Origin: Deltaproteobacteria bacterium
Lineage (GTDB): Bacteria; Desulfobacterota; Syntrophia; Syntrophales; JAFGHS01
NCBI GenBank assembly: GCA_016930075.1
Contig: JAFGHS010000042.1
Span: forward strand, 1-64,000
Length of the DNA stretch: 64,000 bases
Direction of reading: 5' to 3'
The translations under genes and the position numbers were made by a program. Shown here piece after piece: positions 8,100 through 16,269 of the stretch. Numbering within the stretch: position 1 is the stretch's first letter; each line of letters starts with the position of its first letter. The notes beneath the pieces are model-generated. The model was not told the DNA's origin. It did not search any database and saw nothing but the letters and a program-made list of their open reading frames with translations.

Positions 8100-11000
8100 A
8101 TGGATGAGAAGAAGCAGTGTGAGATCGCGCGGATGAGCTGGACGGACCTGGCGAATAATCTCCAGATTCCGGAAAAGGGTAAACGCGGAGCAGGGGGCGT
8201 CTCCCAGGACAAGGCCCTCCGGGAATACTTCGGGGACGAAGAATACGCCTATCTCCAAAAACTGGCGACCCGCACCCGGGCTGCCCGTACGCGAAGCCCT
8301 GCGGAGGGAAACATCGTCCTGGTGCCCGGCATCATGGGTTCCAGTTTGATGACCACGGATACCGAAGGCGATGCAGACCTCATCTGGATCAGCCTCTTCA
8401 GGCTGGTTGCGGGACAGATCCGGCGTCTGGCCTTTAAGCCCGACGGCGCCTCCGAGGATAATTCCCGTTATGTCGTGACGCCCGGCGAACTGGACAAGCG
8501 GGTTTATACGCGCGCCGTCCTCTGGCTTCAGGCGTCATGGAATGTCGAATCTTTTCCCTTTGACTGGCGCAAGGACATCGACACCGCATCCGATGCGTTG
8601 GCGGTGTTTATTAAGCAGAAATTTCCCCATCAGCCGGTGCATCTTGTGGCCCATTCCATGGGCGGTCTTGTATGCCGAAATTTTATCCGGCGTCACGGGG
8701 AACAGTGGAACGCCCTGCAAGGCGGCGATGGCGCCGAGGGTGGACGCCTGATTATGCTGGGCACACCGAACTACGGGTCTTTTGCCATTCCCCAAACCAT
8801 GACGGGCCGTGAAACGCTGGTCAAACTCCTGGCCGCCGCGGACCTCAAAAACAGCCTGTCCGATATCCTCGACACCATCAATACCTTTGTCGGCAGCTAC
8901 GAGATGCTCCCGTCGCCGAGCAAACTCCCGCCGTCTCTGCAACGCCTCTATAAAAAGGACAGTTGGGGCCGTTACCCGGTTTCGGAAAAGCACCTTGATC
9001 GCGCCTTGCAGTTCCACCGCGATATGGAACGGGAAGATACGATTGACCCTGCCCGCATGACGTATATAGCGGGGTGCAACCAGGAGACGCTGGCGGGGAT
9101 GGAGGTTGTCGGACCAGGGGAATTCGACTATCTCGTCACGGATAACGGTGACGGCCGCGTGACCCATGAGTTAGGACTGCTTCCCGGAGTTCCGACGTAC
9201 TATGTGGAAGAGGCGCATGGCGATTTGCCGAAAAATGAACAGGTCCTTGCCGCTTTGCAGGACCTCCTGAAAATGGGCTACACCGATGCTTTGCCCATTC
9301 AGCCGGTGATATCCCGATCCCTTCCGTCTTCTGGCATATACAGGATAAACCGTGCAAGCGAAGAGAGCATCAGTCGCCAACTGGGAGACATATCTCTGCG
9401 CGTCAAAGGAAAGAAGGAATGCTCGCCCGATGATGTGCGTTTCGCCGAGGAGGCTCTCCTGAGAGCGGCGACAGGTCAACGTCCATCTTCCCGGCCCAAA
9501 GCATCAAAGGAAACGGGCAAAGACCGTTTTCAAAAGCAAAAACCCCTGCCCCTCCACATTGATGTGGTGAGAGGGGATGTGACCCAGATCAAAGCCCCCG
9601 TCCTGGTTGTCGGCCATTACAAAGGCGCTGCGCCGGTAAATGCCGAGGGGGCCCTTGACAAGGCCCTCGATTACTGGATTACCCATGCCGGCCGGCAGGG
9701 GATCATCGGCGCCGGCCTGGGAGAGCTCTTCTTTATCCCCATTATGGAAAAACAGGTTGCCGCCAAAGCCGTTGTGCTCGCGGGGATGGGAAACGAAGGC
9801 GAATTCACCAAACCCGATTTGCGATACCTGATTGCCAATGCCGCTTATGCCGCGTCGGCCCTGAAACTGGATACCTTTGCCACGGTCCTGATCGGTTCCG
9901 GGACGGGGAACCTGTCCAGGGAAAGGGCGCTGCGGGGCATGATCGAGGGGATGGCCGATGCAATGCAGCGATTGCCGGAGAAACAAAGGATTCAAACCCT
10001 CATCCTGGTGGAAAGGAATGACGAAGCGTATGCGGATATCGTAAAGTCGGTTCAGCTACTCAAAGAAAAAAAGGTTTTCCCAAATCTTTCCCTTCAGATC
10101 ACGAGCAGGACAATGAATCTGCCCATTGCCGGGGCTCCCCAAAAACGGCCGCCGGACATTCTGGAGGACGCATTCCCGGAAACGAGAATCACCGTGGAGA
10201 GGGACAGGGACAAATTCCGTTTTTCCGCGTTGAGTAAGACGGCCGTCGTCCCGGTTCGCGAGGTCGAGGTCCAGTCTCTTCTGGCCGGCGACATTGCGGA
10301 GCGGCTGATGTCATCGAGAACCCCGGAAGAACAGACGATATACGGCCAGATGCTTGCCGCCTATCTCATGCCGGAAGATTTTCGCCGCCTTGTCGAAGAG
10401 GCGGAATCCCTGACCCTGATCCTCGACCGCAGCACGGCATCGTTTCCCTGGGAGATGGCGGGCATCAAGAAAGCACAGGGATCGTCGTTCTTCGGCACTG
10501 ACCTCAATCTTACCCGTCAGTTCCGGACCATGCTGGCCTCGCCGGGCCTCATGCCCCCGCTCAATCGCTCCCTCCGGGTCCTGGTGATTGCCGATCCCGC
10601 TCCGGAAGAGGAATACCGATTGCCGGGCGCACGCCGCGAAGGCCGCGCCGTTGTGGACGTCCTGAACCGTTTCAAAAAAGGCAAAGGTCTGGACATTATG
10701 ATTGATGAACATATCGGCGCCAATGCCTGTGATCCCGTGGAGATTCTGGCGCTCCTGTACAATGAGGAATACGACATCGTCCACTACGCGGGCCACGGGC
10801 TGTTTGATGAAGAGAATCCGTCGCACGGCGGCTGGGTATTCGGCAAGGATTACATCCTGTCGGCGCGGGAGATCTTCCAGGCCCGCCGGGTGCCGCGGCT
10901 TGTCTTTGCCAATGCCTGTTTTTCCTCCGTCATCAAGGAACGACAGGCCATGGGCGCCGATGAAATGAACCGAAGCCTGGCCGGTATGGCCGAGGCGTTT

Positions 11001-11213
11001 TTCGCCCGCGGCATCCAGAACTATATCGGCGCCGGCTGGCCCGTGGATGATGAACCGGCCGTGATATTCGCCTCCGCATTTTACGAGAACGCCCTTGAAG
11101 GAAAGACCCTCGGGGCGTCCATCGCCGAAGCCCGCCGGGCCATTTTCGGCCAGGCCTCGACGTGGGGGGCCTATCAGCATTACGGACAGGTGAACGGGAA
11201 ATTAATCCTCTGA
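8100..11213 (+). CDS. Alpha/beta-hydrolase (lipase-like) fused to a CHAT protease domain
   Basis: The protein is 1037 residues from ATG 8100, which lies 6 bases after GAGGTG; the track's GTG 8091 sits inside that site. The N-terminal third is an LCAT/PGAP1-like alpha/beta-hydrolase with VLVPGIMGSS (~residue 73) and a nucleophile elbow AHSMGG, Ser186. A middle region (~460-690, HIDVVRGDVTQIKAPVLVVG onward) looks like the macro-like N-terminal domain of M17 leucine aminopeptidases, but this is only a resemblance. The C-terminal ~330 residues form a CHAT domain with HYAGHG (His899 likely catalytic) and NACFS (Cys940). CHAT proteins are caspase-like proteases, often effectors in conflict or signalling systems. 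Its partner is unknown; upstream is a broken clostripain-like gene and downstream a nuclease-like gene. No signal peptide is seen. Confidence 0.8.
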   Translation: MDEKKQCEIARMSWTDLANNLQIPEKGKRGAGGVSQDKALREYFGDEEYAYLQKLATRTRAARTRSPAEGNIVLVPGIMGSSLMTTDTEGDADLIWISLFRLVAGQIRRLAFKPDGASEDNSRYVVTPGELDKRVYTRAVLWLQASWNVESFPFDWRKDIDTASDALAVFIKQKFPHQPVHLVAHSMGGLVCRNFIRRHGEQWNALQGGDGAEGGRLIMLGTPNYGSFAIPQTMTGRETLVKLLAAADLKNSLSDILDTINTFVGSYEMLPSPSKLPPSLQRLYKKDSWGRYPVSEKHLDRALQFHRDMEREDTIDPARMTYIAGCNQETLAGMEVVGPGEFDYLVTDNGDGRVTHELGLLPGVPTYYVEEAHGDLPKNEQVLAALQDLLKMGYTDALPIQPVISRSLPSSGIYRINRASEESISRQLGDISLRVKGKKECSPDDVRFAEEALLRAATGQRPSSRPKASKETGKDRFQKQKPLPLHIDVVRGDVTQIKAPVLVVGHYKGAAPVNAEGALDKALDYWITHAGRQGIIGAGLGELFFIPIMEKQVAAKAVVLAGMGNEGEFTKPDLRYLIANAAYAASALKLDTFATVLIGSGTGNLSRERALRGMIEGMADAMQRLPEKQRIQTLILVERNDEAYADIVKSVQLLKEKKVFPNLSLQITSRTMNLPIAGAPQKRPPDILEDAFPETRITVERDRDKFRFSALSKTAVVPVREVEVQSLLAGDIAERLMSSRTPEEQTIYGQMLAAYLMPEDFRRLVEEAESLTLILDRSTASFPWEMAGIKKAQGSSFFGTDLNLTRQFRTMLASPGLMPPLNRSLRVLVIADPAPEEEYRLPGARREGRAVVDVLNRFKKGKGLDIMIDEHIGANACDPVEILALLYNEEYDIVHYAGHGLFDEENPSHGGWVFGKDYILSAREIFQARRVPRLVFANACFSSVIKERQAMGADEMNRSLAGMAEAFFARGIQNYIGAGWPVDDEPAVIFASAFYENALEGKTLGASIAEARRAIFGQASTWGAYQHYGQVNGKLIL

Positions 11214-11595
11214 TCCGGGTGTGCGCGGATGTTTCCTGTTTTCGAGGAAACCCGAGAATCTATTGACAAGACTTCGGCAAAATGATTTGAAAGACAGAGA
11301 TTCCTAACGCTTTACATAGGGCAGATCACTTACCTGTCAAGACGATTTATGTTTTCATAATTTACCGTCAGAGAAGACTTGATCGCCGGCAAATGATATG
11401 TACCAAACGTGTAATAGCATTAAAAACGACACGATATTCGGCAATATGGGCATATATCGTTGGCGATTGAATATAGACATATGAAGTTCAATATTATGTA
11501 GTTAGACATCGTTAACGGAGGAGCGAACCCCAAAAATTGCGGAGATATACGGAACTACAGAATAACTTGTTCTGCATCAAAAATGAGGCATAATA
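11214..11595. other. AT-rich intergenic region
   Basis: Base composition drops sharply after the CHAT gene and stays AT-rich through the next gene. A short hairpin GTTTCC/GGAAAC follows the CHAT stop at ~11230 without a T-run. TTGACA at ~11263 has no good -10 at the right distance. No ORF or RNA gene is recognisable. Confidence 0.45.
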
Positions 11596-12555
11596 ATGAA
11601 AGATTACAAAGCAGACTTAAACCAACGATATTGGAACTATCAGAAAACTCAGTTTTCAGCTGGGTATACTTTCTTTGAGCGTTCGTTTGTCCAAGATGGA
11701 CGCCCACCTGTCTTTATTAGAAATGAAGCGTGGCGAAATGTCATTATCAATCCTGTTGCAGACGAACTGGAAACTCGTAGATTACTTGCTGTGATACCTG
11801 AAGGGGAAAGGCATAGATGGTTTGGTAGCATGAACAGTTCACAAGCCTTGGCACAAAGTGTATTTGGTAATTTGGCAACATACGACTCTTTGCACTACCT
11901 GTCTGACCTAACAGATGATGAAGGAATACCATTGTTTGGTAAAGCACAAATATCATCAGATAATTTTAAGATGGAGCATAAAATAGATTATCTTGGCGAA
12001 CCACGTCGTACAAGCCTTGATGGATATATTTCCGGAGATTATCGAATAGCAATTGAATGTAAGTTTACTGAACAAGAAATCGGGACTTGTTCTCGACCAC
12101 GATTAAAAGCAACGGTTTCAAACTATGAGAGCGAACATTGCAATGGAACTTATTCAATACAAAGGGCAAGAAGGGAACGATGTTCATTAACCGAAATTGG
12201 TGTTTTATATTGGCACTATGTTCCGTACTTGCTCAATTGGAAAAATGATAGCGATTATAATCCATGCCCACTGAATAAAAACTATCAATTGGTAAGAAAT
12301 ATCTTGGCAGTAGGCATAAATACAGATGGAAATGCATCTGTTAATAGTGGTCATGTCATACTAATTTATGATGAGCGTAATCCAGCTTTCCAGCAAGGTG
12401 GAAATGGTCTACTTGCTTATATAAGCATTCAATCAGATCTGCGAGAACCTGCAATGTTAAGGAAATGTAGTTGGCAACGTATTATCCAGCATATAAGAGA
12501 AAAAAACATTTTGTCTTGGCTAACAGAGAACCTTACACTAAAGTATGGGTTGTAG
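11596..12555 (+). CDS. Putative PD-(D/E)XK nuclease (restriction-endonuclease-like)
   Basis: This 319-residue protein has a core reading SLDGYISGDYRIAIECKF, in which Asp142, Glu154 and Lys156 form the D...ExK triad of PD-(D/E)XK nucleases. The rest of the protein resembles a group annotated as putative stand-alone restriction endonucleases (PGN_0703-type); that link is from memory and not verified. No DNA methyltransferase gene is next to it, so it may be an orphan or use another kind of protection. The gene is clearly more AT-rich than its neighbours, with AAA/AAT/TTA-rich codon use, which suggests recent transfer. GAGG lies about 10 bases before the ATG. Confidence 0.6.
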   Translation: MKDYKADLNQRYWNYQKTQFSAGYTFFERSFVQDGRPPVFIRNEAWRNVIINPVADELETRRLLAVIPEGERHRWFGSMNSSQALAQSVFGNLATYDSLHYLSDLTDDEGIPLFGKAQISSDNFKMEHKIDYLGEPRRTSLDGYISGDYRIAIECKFTEQEIGTCSRPRLKATVSNYESEHCNGTYSIQRARRERCSLTEIGVLYWHYVPYLLNWKNDSDYNPCPLNKNYQLVRNILAVGINTDGNASVNSGHVILIYDERNPAFQQGGNGLLAYISIQSDLREPAMLRKCSWQRIIQHIREKNILSWLTENLTLKYGL

Positions 12556-12731
12556 CGCCGAACCAATAAGGATTGAAGCGACCTGTCACGTCAGGCAATA
12601 AGGCCAGTCGGCACCCAGGTTACTTTCAATCCAATGTTCAAATCATGCAATACACCGGACCCGCGTTCCGCGGGCCTGTGATCGCCACGTAATGAATAAA
12701 ATTAACAAAATAGCAAAGGAGAATTTAACCA

Positions 12732-12935
12732 ATGATCGACCCAAAAAAAGCAGAAGAAATATCCAGAAAAATTAGGGATATCGCACAACAAATTAGCAAC
12801 CACAAAAACAACTTTGAAAGAATTAAAAAAGACAAGGAATATAAAGTTAGAGATTTTGACAGACAAATGGAACAAGAAAATGAAGCAATGAAACGCTTAG
12901 GAAGACAGATTGATGATTTGAAGAGACAAATTTAG
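12732..12935 (+). CDS. Small coiled-coil protein of unknown function
   Basis: A 67-residue, highly charged protein, rich in K, E, R, Q and I with heptad-like spacing (AEEISRKIRDIAQQI...), predicted to be entirely helical. AAAGGAG lies 10 bases before the ATG, so translation is plausible. It is AT-rich like the preceding nuclease gene and lies 176 bp downstream of it. It has no signal peptide or catalytic motif. It might be an accessory or antitoxin-like partner of the nuclease, but nothing in the sequence proves that. Confidence 0.55.
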   Translation: MIDPKKAEEISRKIRDIAQQISNHKNNFERIKKDKEYKVRDFDRQMEQENEAMKRLGRQIDDLKRQI

Positions 12936-12985
12936 AAGAAGGAAGGGGGTCACATCTTCATAGGGGGATAAAGGGGGGGATAAAG

Positions 12986-13052
12986 GGGACGCTGTTACCT
13001 TATAAACTTATTCGAGAACTATTCAATGAAGTTAATAAGTTAACAGCGTCCC
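12986..13052. repeat. Long palindromic repeat (GGGACGCTGTTA...TAACAGCGTCCC)
   Basis: The arms 12986-13009 and 13029-13052 are complementary over 24 bases with only two mismatches (GGGACGCTGTTA, CTTAT and AACTT blocks pair with AAGTT, ATAAG and TAACAGCGTCCC), around a 19-base loop. This is typical of REP-like elements mobilised by Y1-type transposases; no transposase is present here. The left arm follows a G-rich run and the right arm overlaps the 3' end of the hicA pseudogene frame. Confidence 0.8.
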
Positions 13053-13235
13053 TAACCCATAACCCGACTGGCGTTCAATACTTTTTAGCGTGCCAATCGG
13101 TATGTCTTTTTTTGGATGTGGAACGATAACACGCCCTTTGCGCTTTGAATGCCGGAATTGAGTATGAGAGCCAGCTTTGTCAATTTCATACCATCCATTT
13201 TGTTTGAGTATTTAGATGATTTGCCGACTATCCAT
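13032..13235 (-). pseudogene. hicA: HicA-type toxin gene with an early stop codon
   Basis: Read from ATG 13235 the frame gives MDSRQII, a TAA stop, then ILKQNGWYEIDKAGSHTQF, a basic stretch, and VPHPKKDIPIGTLKSI. That is the full HicA mRNA-interferase pattern, including the GSH catalytic His region and the PHP...IPxGTLxSI end. Codon 8 is TAA, so a full-length product is not made unless readthrough occurs. The end of the frame (GLGTLLTY) is encoded by the palindromic repeat. No HicB-like antitoxin gene is recognisable beside it. The 63-residue ORF in the track (13085-13276) is an overlapping wrong frame. Confidence 0.75.
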
Positions 13236-13492
13236 AATGTGTATTTATGCGCATTAAATTGTTTCTTGTCAATCATAACCGGATAACCTCGGCATGAACC
13301 GTGACGGGAATTTTGCTGGCGCTCAATCCCAGCAGATTATGCCCACGAGGATCAATCTCTCTAATGCCATTTCTCAATTATCTGCATGAAAAATATAGGG
13401 CTCGGGTCTACGCTCCTGACAGGATTATTATAGGATTTTCCCTATGCAGGTAGCGTTTCCATTGGGCACGGCGCCGGAATAGTGCCTGCCGG
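13236..13492. other. Intergenic remnant region upstream of the hicA pseudogene
   Basis: A short minus-strand reading ending with TGA at 13275-13273 (IREIDPRGHNLLGLSASKIP, then VTVHAEVIRL) looks protein-like but is preceded by a stop only ~32 codons upstream. It may be the tail of a lost gene next to the toxin. I do not recognise the family. The rest shows nothing clear. Confidence 0.35.
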
Positions 13493-14455
13493 CTACTTCA
13501 GGACAACCCGGTTTCGTCCGGATTGTTTTGCTTCATACAGGGCGGTGTCCGCCCGTTTGATCAAACTTTCTTCCGTATCATCGGCCAGAAAGAGTGTTAC
13601 GCCGAAACTGGCGGTTATCTGCCGGTCGATTCCCGGATACGCCGTCGACTGAATGGATTTGCGGATTCTTTCCGCGCATTCCACGGCGGTAGCAACCGGT
13701 GTTTCGGGAAGGATCACGACGAATTCCTCGCCGCCGAAGCGAGCCGTAATATCTTCCTTTCTGCACATCATACGCAGGATATTTGCTACTTGCACCAGCA
13801 CCCTGTCGCCGGCGTCATGTCCATAAGTATCATTGATTGATTTGAAGTGGTCGATGTCCGTCATCAGTGCCGACAGCGGACGACCATGACGCCTGGCTCT
13901 GGACATCTCCTTATCGATCATTTCTTTCAGTTTCCGCCTGTTGGTCAATTCTGTTAACGGATCCGTGTTCATCAGTTTGGTGATGGTGATGTTTGCAGAT
14001 TCCAATTCCCTGTTCTTCTTGTTGAGTTGTCGGGTCAGGTCGGTTAATTCATCGGTGAGTTTGGACAGGGTGGCAAAAAGTTCGTGATCGGTCAGACGGA
14101 CGTTATGCGCAAAAATAAGATAGCGGTTGCCAACTTCGATGACATGGCCCGACAAAGAGCGCTCAAGTGAATGATGCAATGCTAATGTGAGCCGGATGGG
14201 CCGGCAATCTCCCCGGTCTAAATCCTTGTCTATCGGAAGCCCTCCGCTGAGGAAAGCATCAATAGACTGACCGACAGGTTTTTCGGTCAAATCAATGTTT
14301 TCCAGAAAGAATGGATTGCAGTCCAAAATGGTTCCCTGACGATCCAGAAGGATGACGGCAAGCCGGCCTGAGGTCAGGAGATAGTCGGCAATTTTCTCCG
14401 GATGCTCAAGAAATATCTTTGACAAATGGGCAGGGACATCGTGTTCGCTTACCAT
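13493..14455 (-). CDS. PAS-GGDEF diguanylate cyclase
   Basis: A 320-residue cytoplasmic protein. An N-terminal PAS-like domain (~25-110, LAVILLDRQGTILDCNPFF) is followed by a short coiled coil (~135-155) and a GGDEF domain. The active-site loop is GGEEF at residues 241-245, a functional variant, and RKED sits exactly five residues before it, matching the RxxD inhibitory site; the enzyme should make c-di-GMP and be product-inhibited. The track begins at 14521, but ATG 14455 overlaps the stop of the B12-binding gene as ATGGTAA, so I place the start there and infer translational coupling. This makes it the probable output of that sensor. Confidence 0.88.
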   Translation of the reverse strand: MVSEHDVPAHLSKIFLEHPEKIADYLLTSGRLAVILLDRQGTILDCNPFFLENIDLTEKPVGQSIDAFLSGGLPIDKDLDRGDCRPIRLTLALHHSLERSLSGHVIEVGNRYLIFAHNVRLTDHELFATLSKLTDELTDLTRQLNKKNRELESANITITKLMNTDPLTELTNRRKLKEMIDKEMSRARRHGRPLSALMTDIDHFKSINDTYGHDAGDRVLVQVANILRMMCRKEDITARFGGEEFVVILPETPVATAVECAERIRKSIQSTAYPGIDRQITASFGVTLFLADDTEESLIKRADTALYEAKQSGRNRVVLK

Positions 14456-15543
14456 GTCAAAACCTGCCTTATCGCAGATTTGGGATCTTCCGCCCAGGCG
14501 TCGGCGCCGATTTGCCGCCACAAATTACGATCCGAGTTGAAAGCCGATCCGCCGACCAGAATCTTGATGTGACCCAGATCAGGCGCGCCCTTGAGGGTTG
14601 AAATAATGGCCGCCACTCTGTCCATGCCAAACGGCATGGTCAGGGATATGGCGAGGAATCGTGGATTGGTTTTTCTGATCAGTCTGATAAGTTCTTCAGC
14701 CGGAGTGTTCGCCCCAAGATAAAGAATGTCCCATCCCGCCGCTTCCAGCATATCCGCGAGCATTCGCCCCCCCAGTTCATGAAATTCGTTAGGCGCGGAG
14801 GTGACTATGGCCTTGCCCCTGTCGGGTGGCGGAATGGGTAGTTTTGCATAGAGGCCGGCCAGTATTCTTCCGACCATGGACGTGGCCAGATGTTCTTCGG
14901 CGGTGCTGATCTTGTCTTGCTCCCAGAGACGGCCGATCTCGTACATAACCGGCTGGATCAGTCCCAGATAGAGTGTCTCCTGTCCGTTTTCCCTGGATAG
15001 GATGGATTCGGCGATTTTCATACAGCTTTGAAAGTCGGCAGAAAGAAGGCAGGCGCCGAACTTTCCGCGCTCATCGGCAAGGTCCGGATAGGCTTCTTCC
15101 ATATCGGAAACAACGGTGGAAAGTTCGATCATGTGGCGGTGATGATGAAGCATCCAGTCGTAAACCGCGTTGATTTCAGCGGCGGCGGCCGGGGCGAGGT
15201 GCTTTTTTACCGCTTCCTTCCACGTCTCCAGCACCTGGGGGAAGTAGTCGAAGGAAAAACCGTGTGTTCCGTAGGCACGGTAAACCCAGGGGAGGGTCTT
15301 GGCCAGCATTTCGTAGCTGTTGAATTGAAAGACGGTTGCCATGAAGTCAATATGATTGCGATGATTATCGTGCATCATACGGATGGGGTTGCCGCCGATA
15401 AGCACGGCGATTTGGGGATGATCTTCCATCCGCGTATTGACTTCGTCCAGCAGAACGTCCCTCGCCTCGATGTAGCGATGCGTTGCGTCAGGTGTGACCT
15501 TCAATGATTCTTTTGCCTCTTTAATCAATGATTCCCGGTCCAT
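14449..15543 (-). CDS. B12-binding sensor protein with CarH-like Wx9EH motif
   Basis: The 364-residue protein has an unrecognised helical N-terminal domain (~1-150, with the His-rich segment LHHHRHM), then a B12-binding helical cap (~160-235) and a Rossmann B12-binding domain (~240-364). The cap contains W207, E217 and H218 in LWEQDKISTAEEH, which is the Wx9EH signature of CarH/LitR adenosylcobalamin photoreceptors. The lower ligand region reads NEFHELG (His255), a variant of the usual DxHxxG. No DNA-binding domain is present, so unlike CarH it cannot be a direct repressor. It overlaps the downstream diguanylate cyclase by 7 nt, suggesting that B12 or light state controls c-di-GMP. GGAGG precedes the ATG. 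Confidence 0.82.
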   Translation of the reverse strand: MDRESLIKEAKESLKVTPDATHRYIEARDVLLDEVNTRMEDHPQIAVLIGGNPIRMMHDNHRNHIDFMATVFQFNSYEMLAKTLPWVYRAYGTHGFSFDYFPQVLETWKEAVKKHLAPAAAAEINAVYDWMLHHHRHMIELSTVVSDMEEAYPDLADERGKFGACLLSADFQSCMKIAESILSRENGQETLYLGLIQPVMYEIGRLWEQDKISTAEEHLATSMVGRILAGLYAKLPIPPPDRGKAIVTSAPNEFHELGGRMLADMLEAAGWDILYLGANTPAEELIRLIRKTNPRFLAISLTMPFGMDRVAAIISTLKGAPDLGHIKILVGGSAFNSDRNLWRQIGADAWAEDPKSAIRQVLTW

Positions 15544-15558
15544 AAGTCCTCCTCAATT

Positions 15559-16269
15559 CTACCGGTCCCATAAATGCCTGTCGACATACTGGGCAAGAAC
15601 CTCCTGCATCCGGCTTGGCGGAGGCACGCCGAAATAGATGCAAATTACGGCGTGGGCAATTTCGTGGGCGAGGATGCGATCCGTAATATTGCCGATCGAT
15701 ACGGAAATGCTCCGGGTGCCGTGCGAATAGAATGCCACCGGAGCGGAGCCCCTGCCGCCCATTCCCCTGAACGCGCCGGTTACTTCTGCCTGCGTTTTAT
15801 AAAGGACGATGCCGAAGTTTAAATTGAGCGGATGCATATCGAGGATTGCGCATACCGCTTCCACGATCTTGTCGATGCGGGTCTTGGCAAGCAGAGGATT
15901 GCTTTCCGGGCTTTCACGCAGGAAGCTCAAACCGGTGGCAATATTCCTTGTAAATGTGTGGAGATCTTTTTCGTCGGCATAGGAGATGGTGACGTATTGC
16001 GTTTTATAGGTCTGGTTTGCTTCATCCGCATAAACCCGGGAGGTATTGACGGTAAAAAAAAGTGCGAAACAGAAGGAGATGATGATGAAAAAGGCATTGC
16101 GGAGCGGCGTGTACGCCCTTAAGTGATGATTAAGGAAGGTTTCTTTCCCTGAACCGAAAGAGAAGATGCCGCTATTGTTTGCCGCGCATCCGGAAATGCC
16201 GGATGGGGTAATGCGTGCTTCCCGGTTGACGCTATTTCGGCTGGGTCGTTTTGAAGTGTTGGGCCGCAT
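15559..16269 (-). CDS. Membrane-anchored protein with HExxH motif (putative gluzincin-like)
   Basis: About 236 residues from ATG 16269 (TTG 16284 is the track's start). A hydrophobic segment NAFFIIISFCFALFF lies ~60 residues in and is followed by the exported-looking VYADEANQ, so the C-terminal domain should be outside the cytoplasm. That domain carries ILAHEIAHAVI, a zincin HExxH motif, and ends LAQYVDRHLW, similar to small peptidase-MA-like proteins of unknown activity. The start overlaps the preceding gene by ~38 nt, and the long polar stretch before the membrane segment is odd. No in-frame ATG, GTG or TTG lies nearer the signal-like segment, so the true N-terminus is uncertain. Confidence 0.6.
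   Translation of the reverse strand: MRPNTSKRPSRNSVNREARITPSGISGCAANNSGIFSFGSGKETFLNHHLRAYTPLRNAFFIIISFCFALFFTVNTSRVYADEANQTYKTQYVTISYADEKDLHTFTRNIATGLSFLRESPESNPLLAKTRIDKIVEAVCAILDMHPLNLNFGIVLYKTQAEVTGAFRGMGGRGSAPVAFYSHGTRSISVSIGNITDRILAHEIAHAVICIYFGVPPPSRMQEVLAQYVDRHLWDR

Noticed and set aside
7478-8258. Minus-strand ORFs rich in P, G and T over the GC-rich hairpin array
   Set aside because: They translate the repeat itself (PPPEGDTNPCTP-type) and have no protein character.
12560-12730. Possible CRISPR-like repeat (GATTGAA/TTTCAATCC pieces)
   Set aside because: Only single short inverted matches; no regularly spaced repeats and no cas gene in the window.
13085-13276. 63-residue minus-strand ORF
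   Set aside because: It is in a different frame from the clear HicA homology, which needs the frame with the stop at codon 8.
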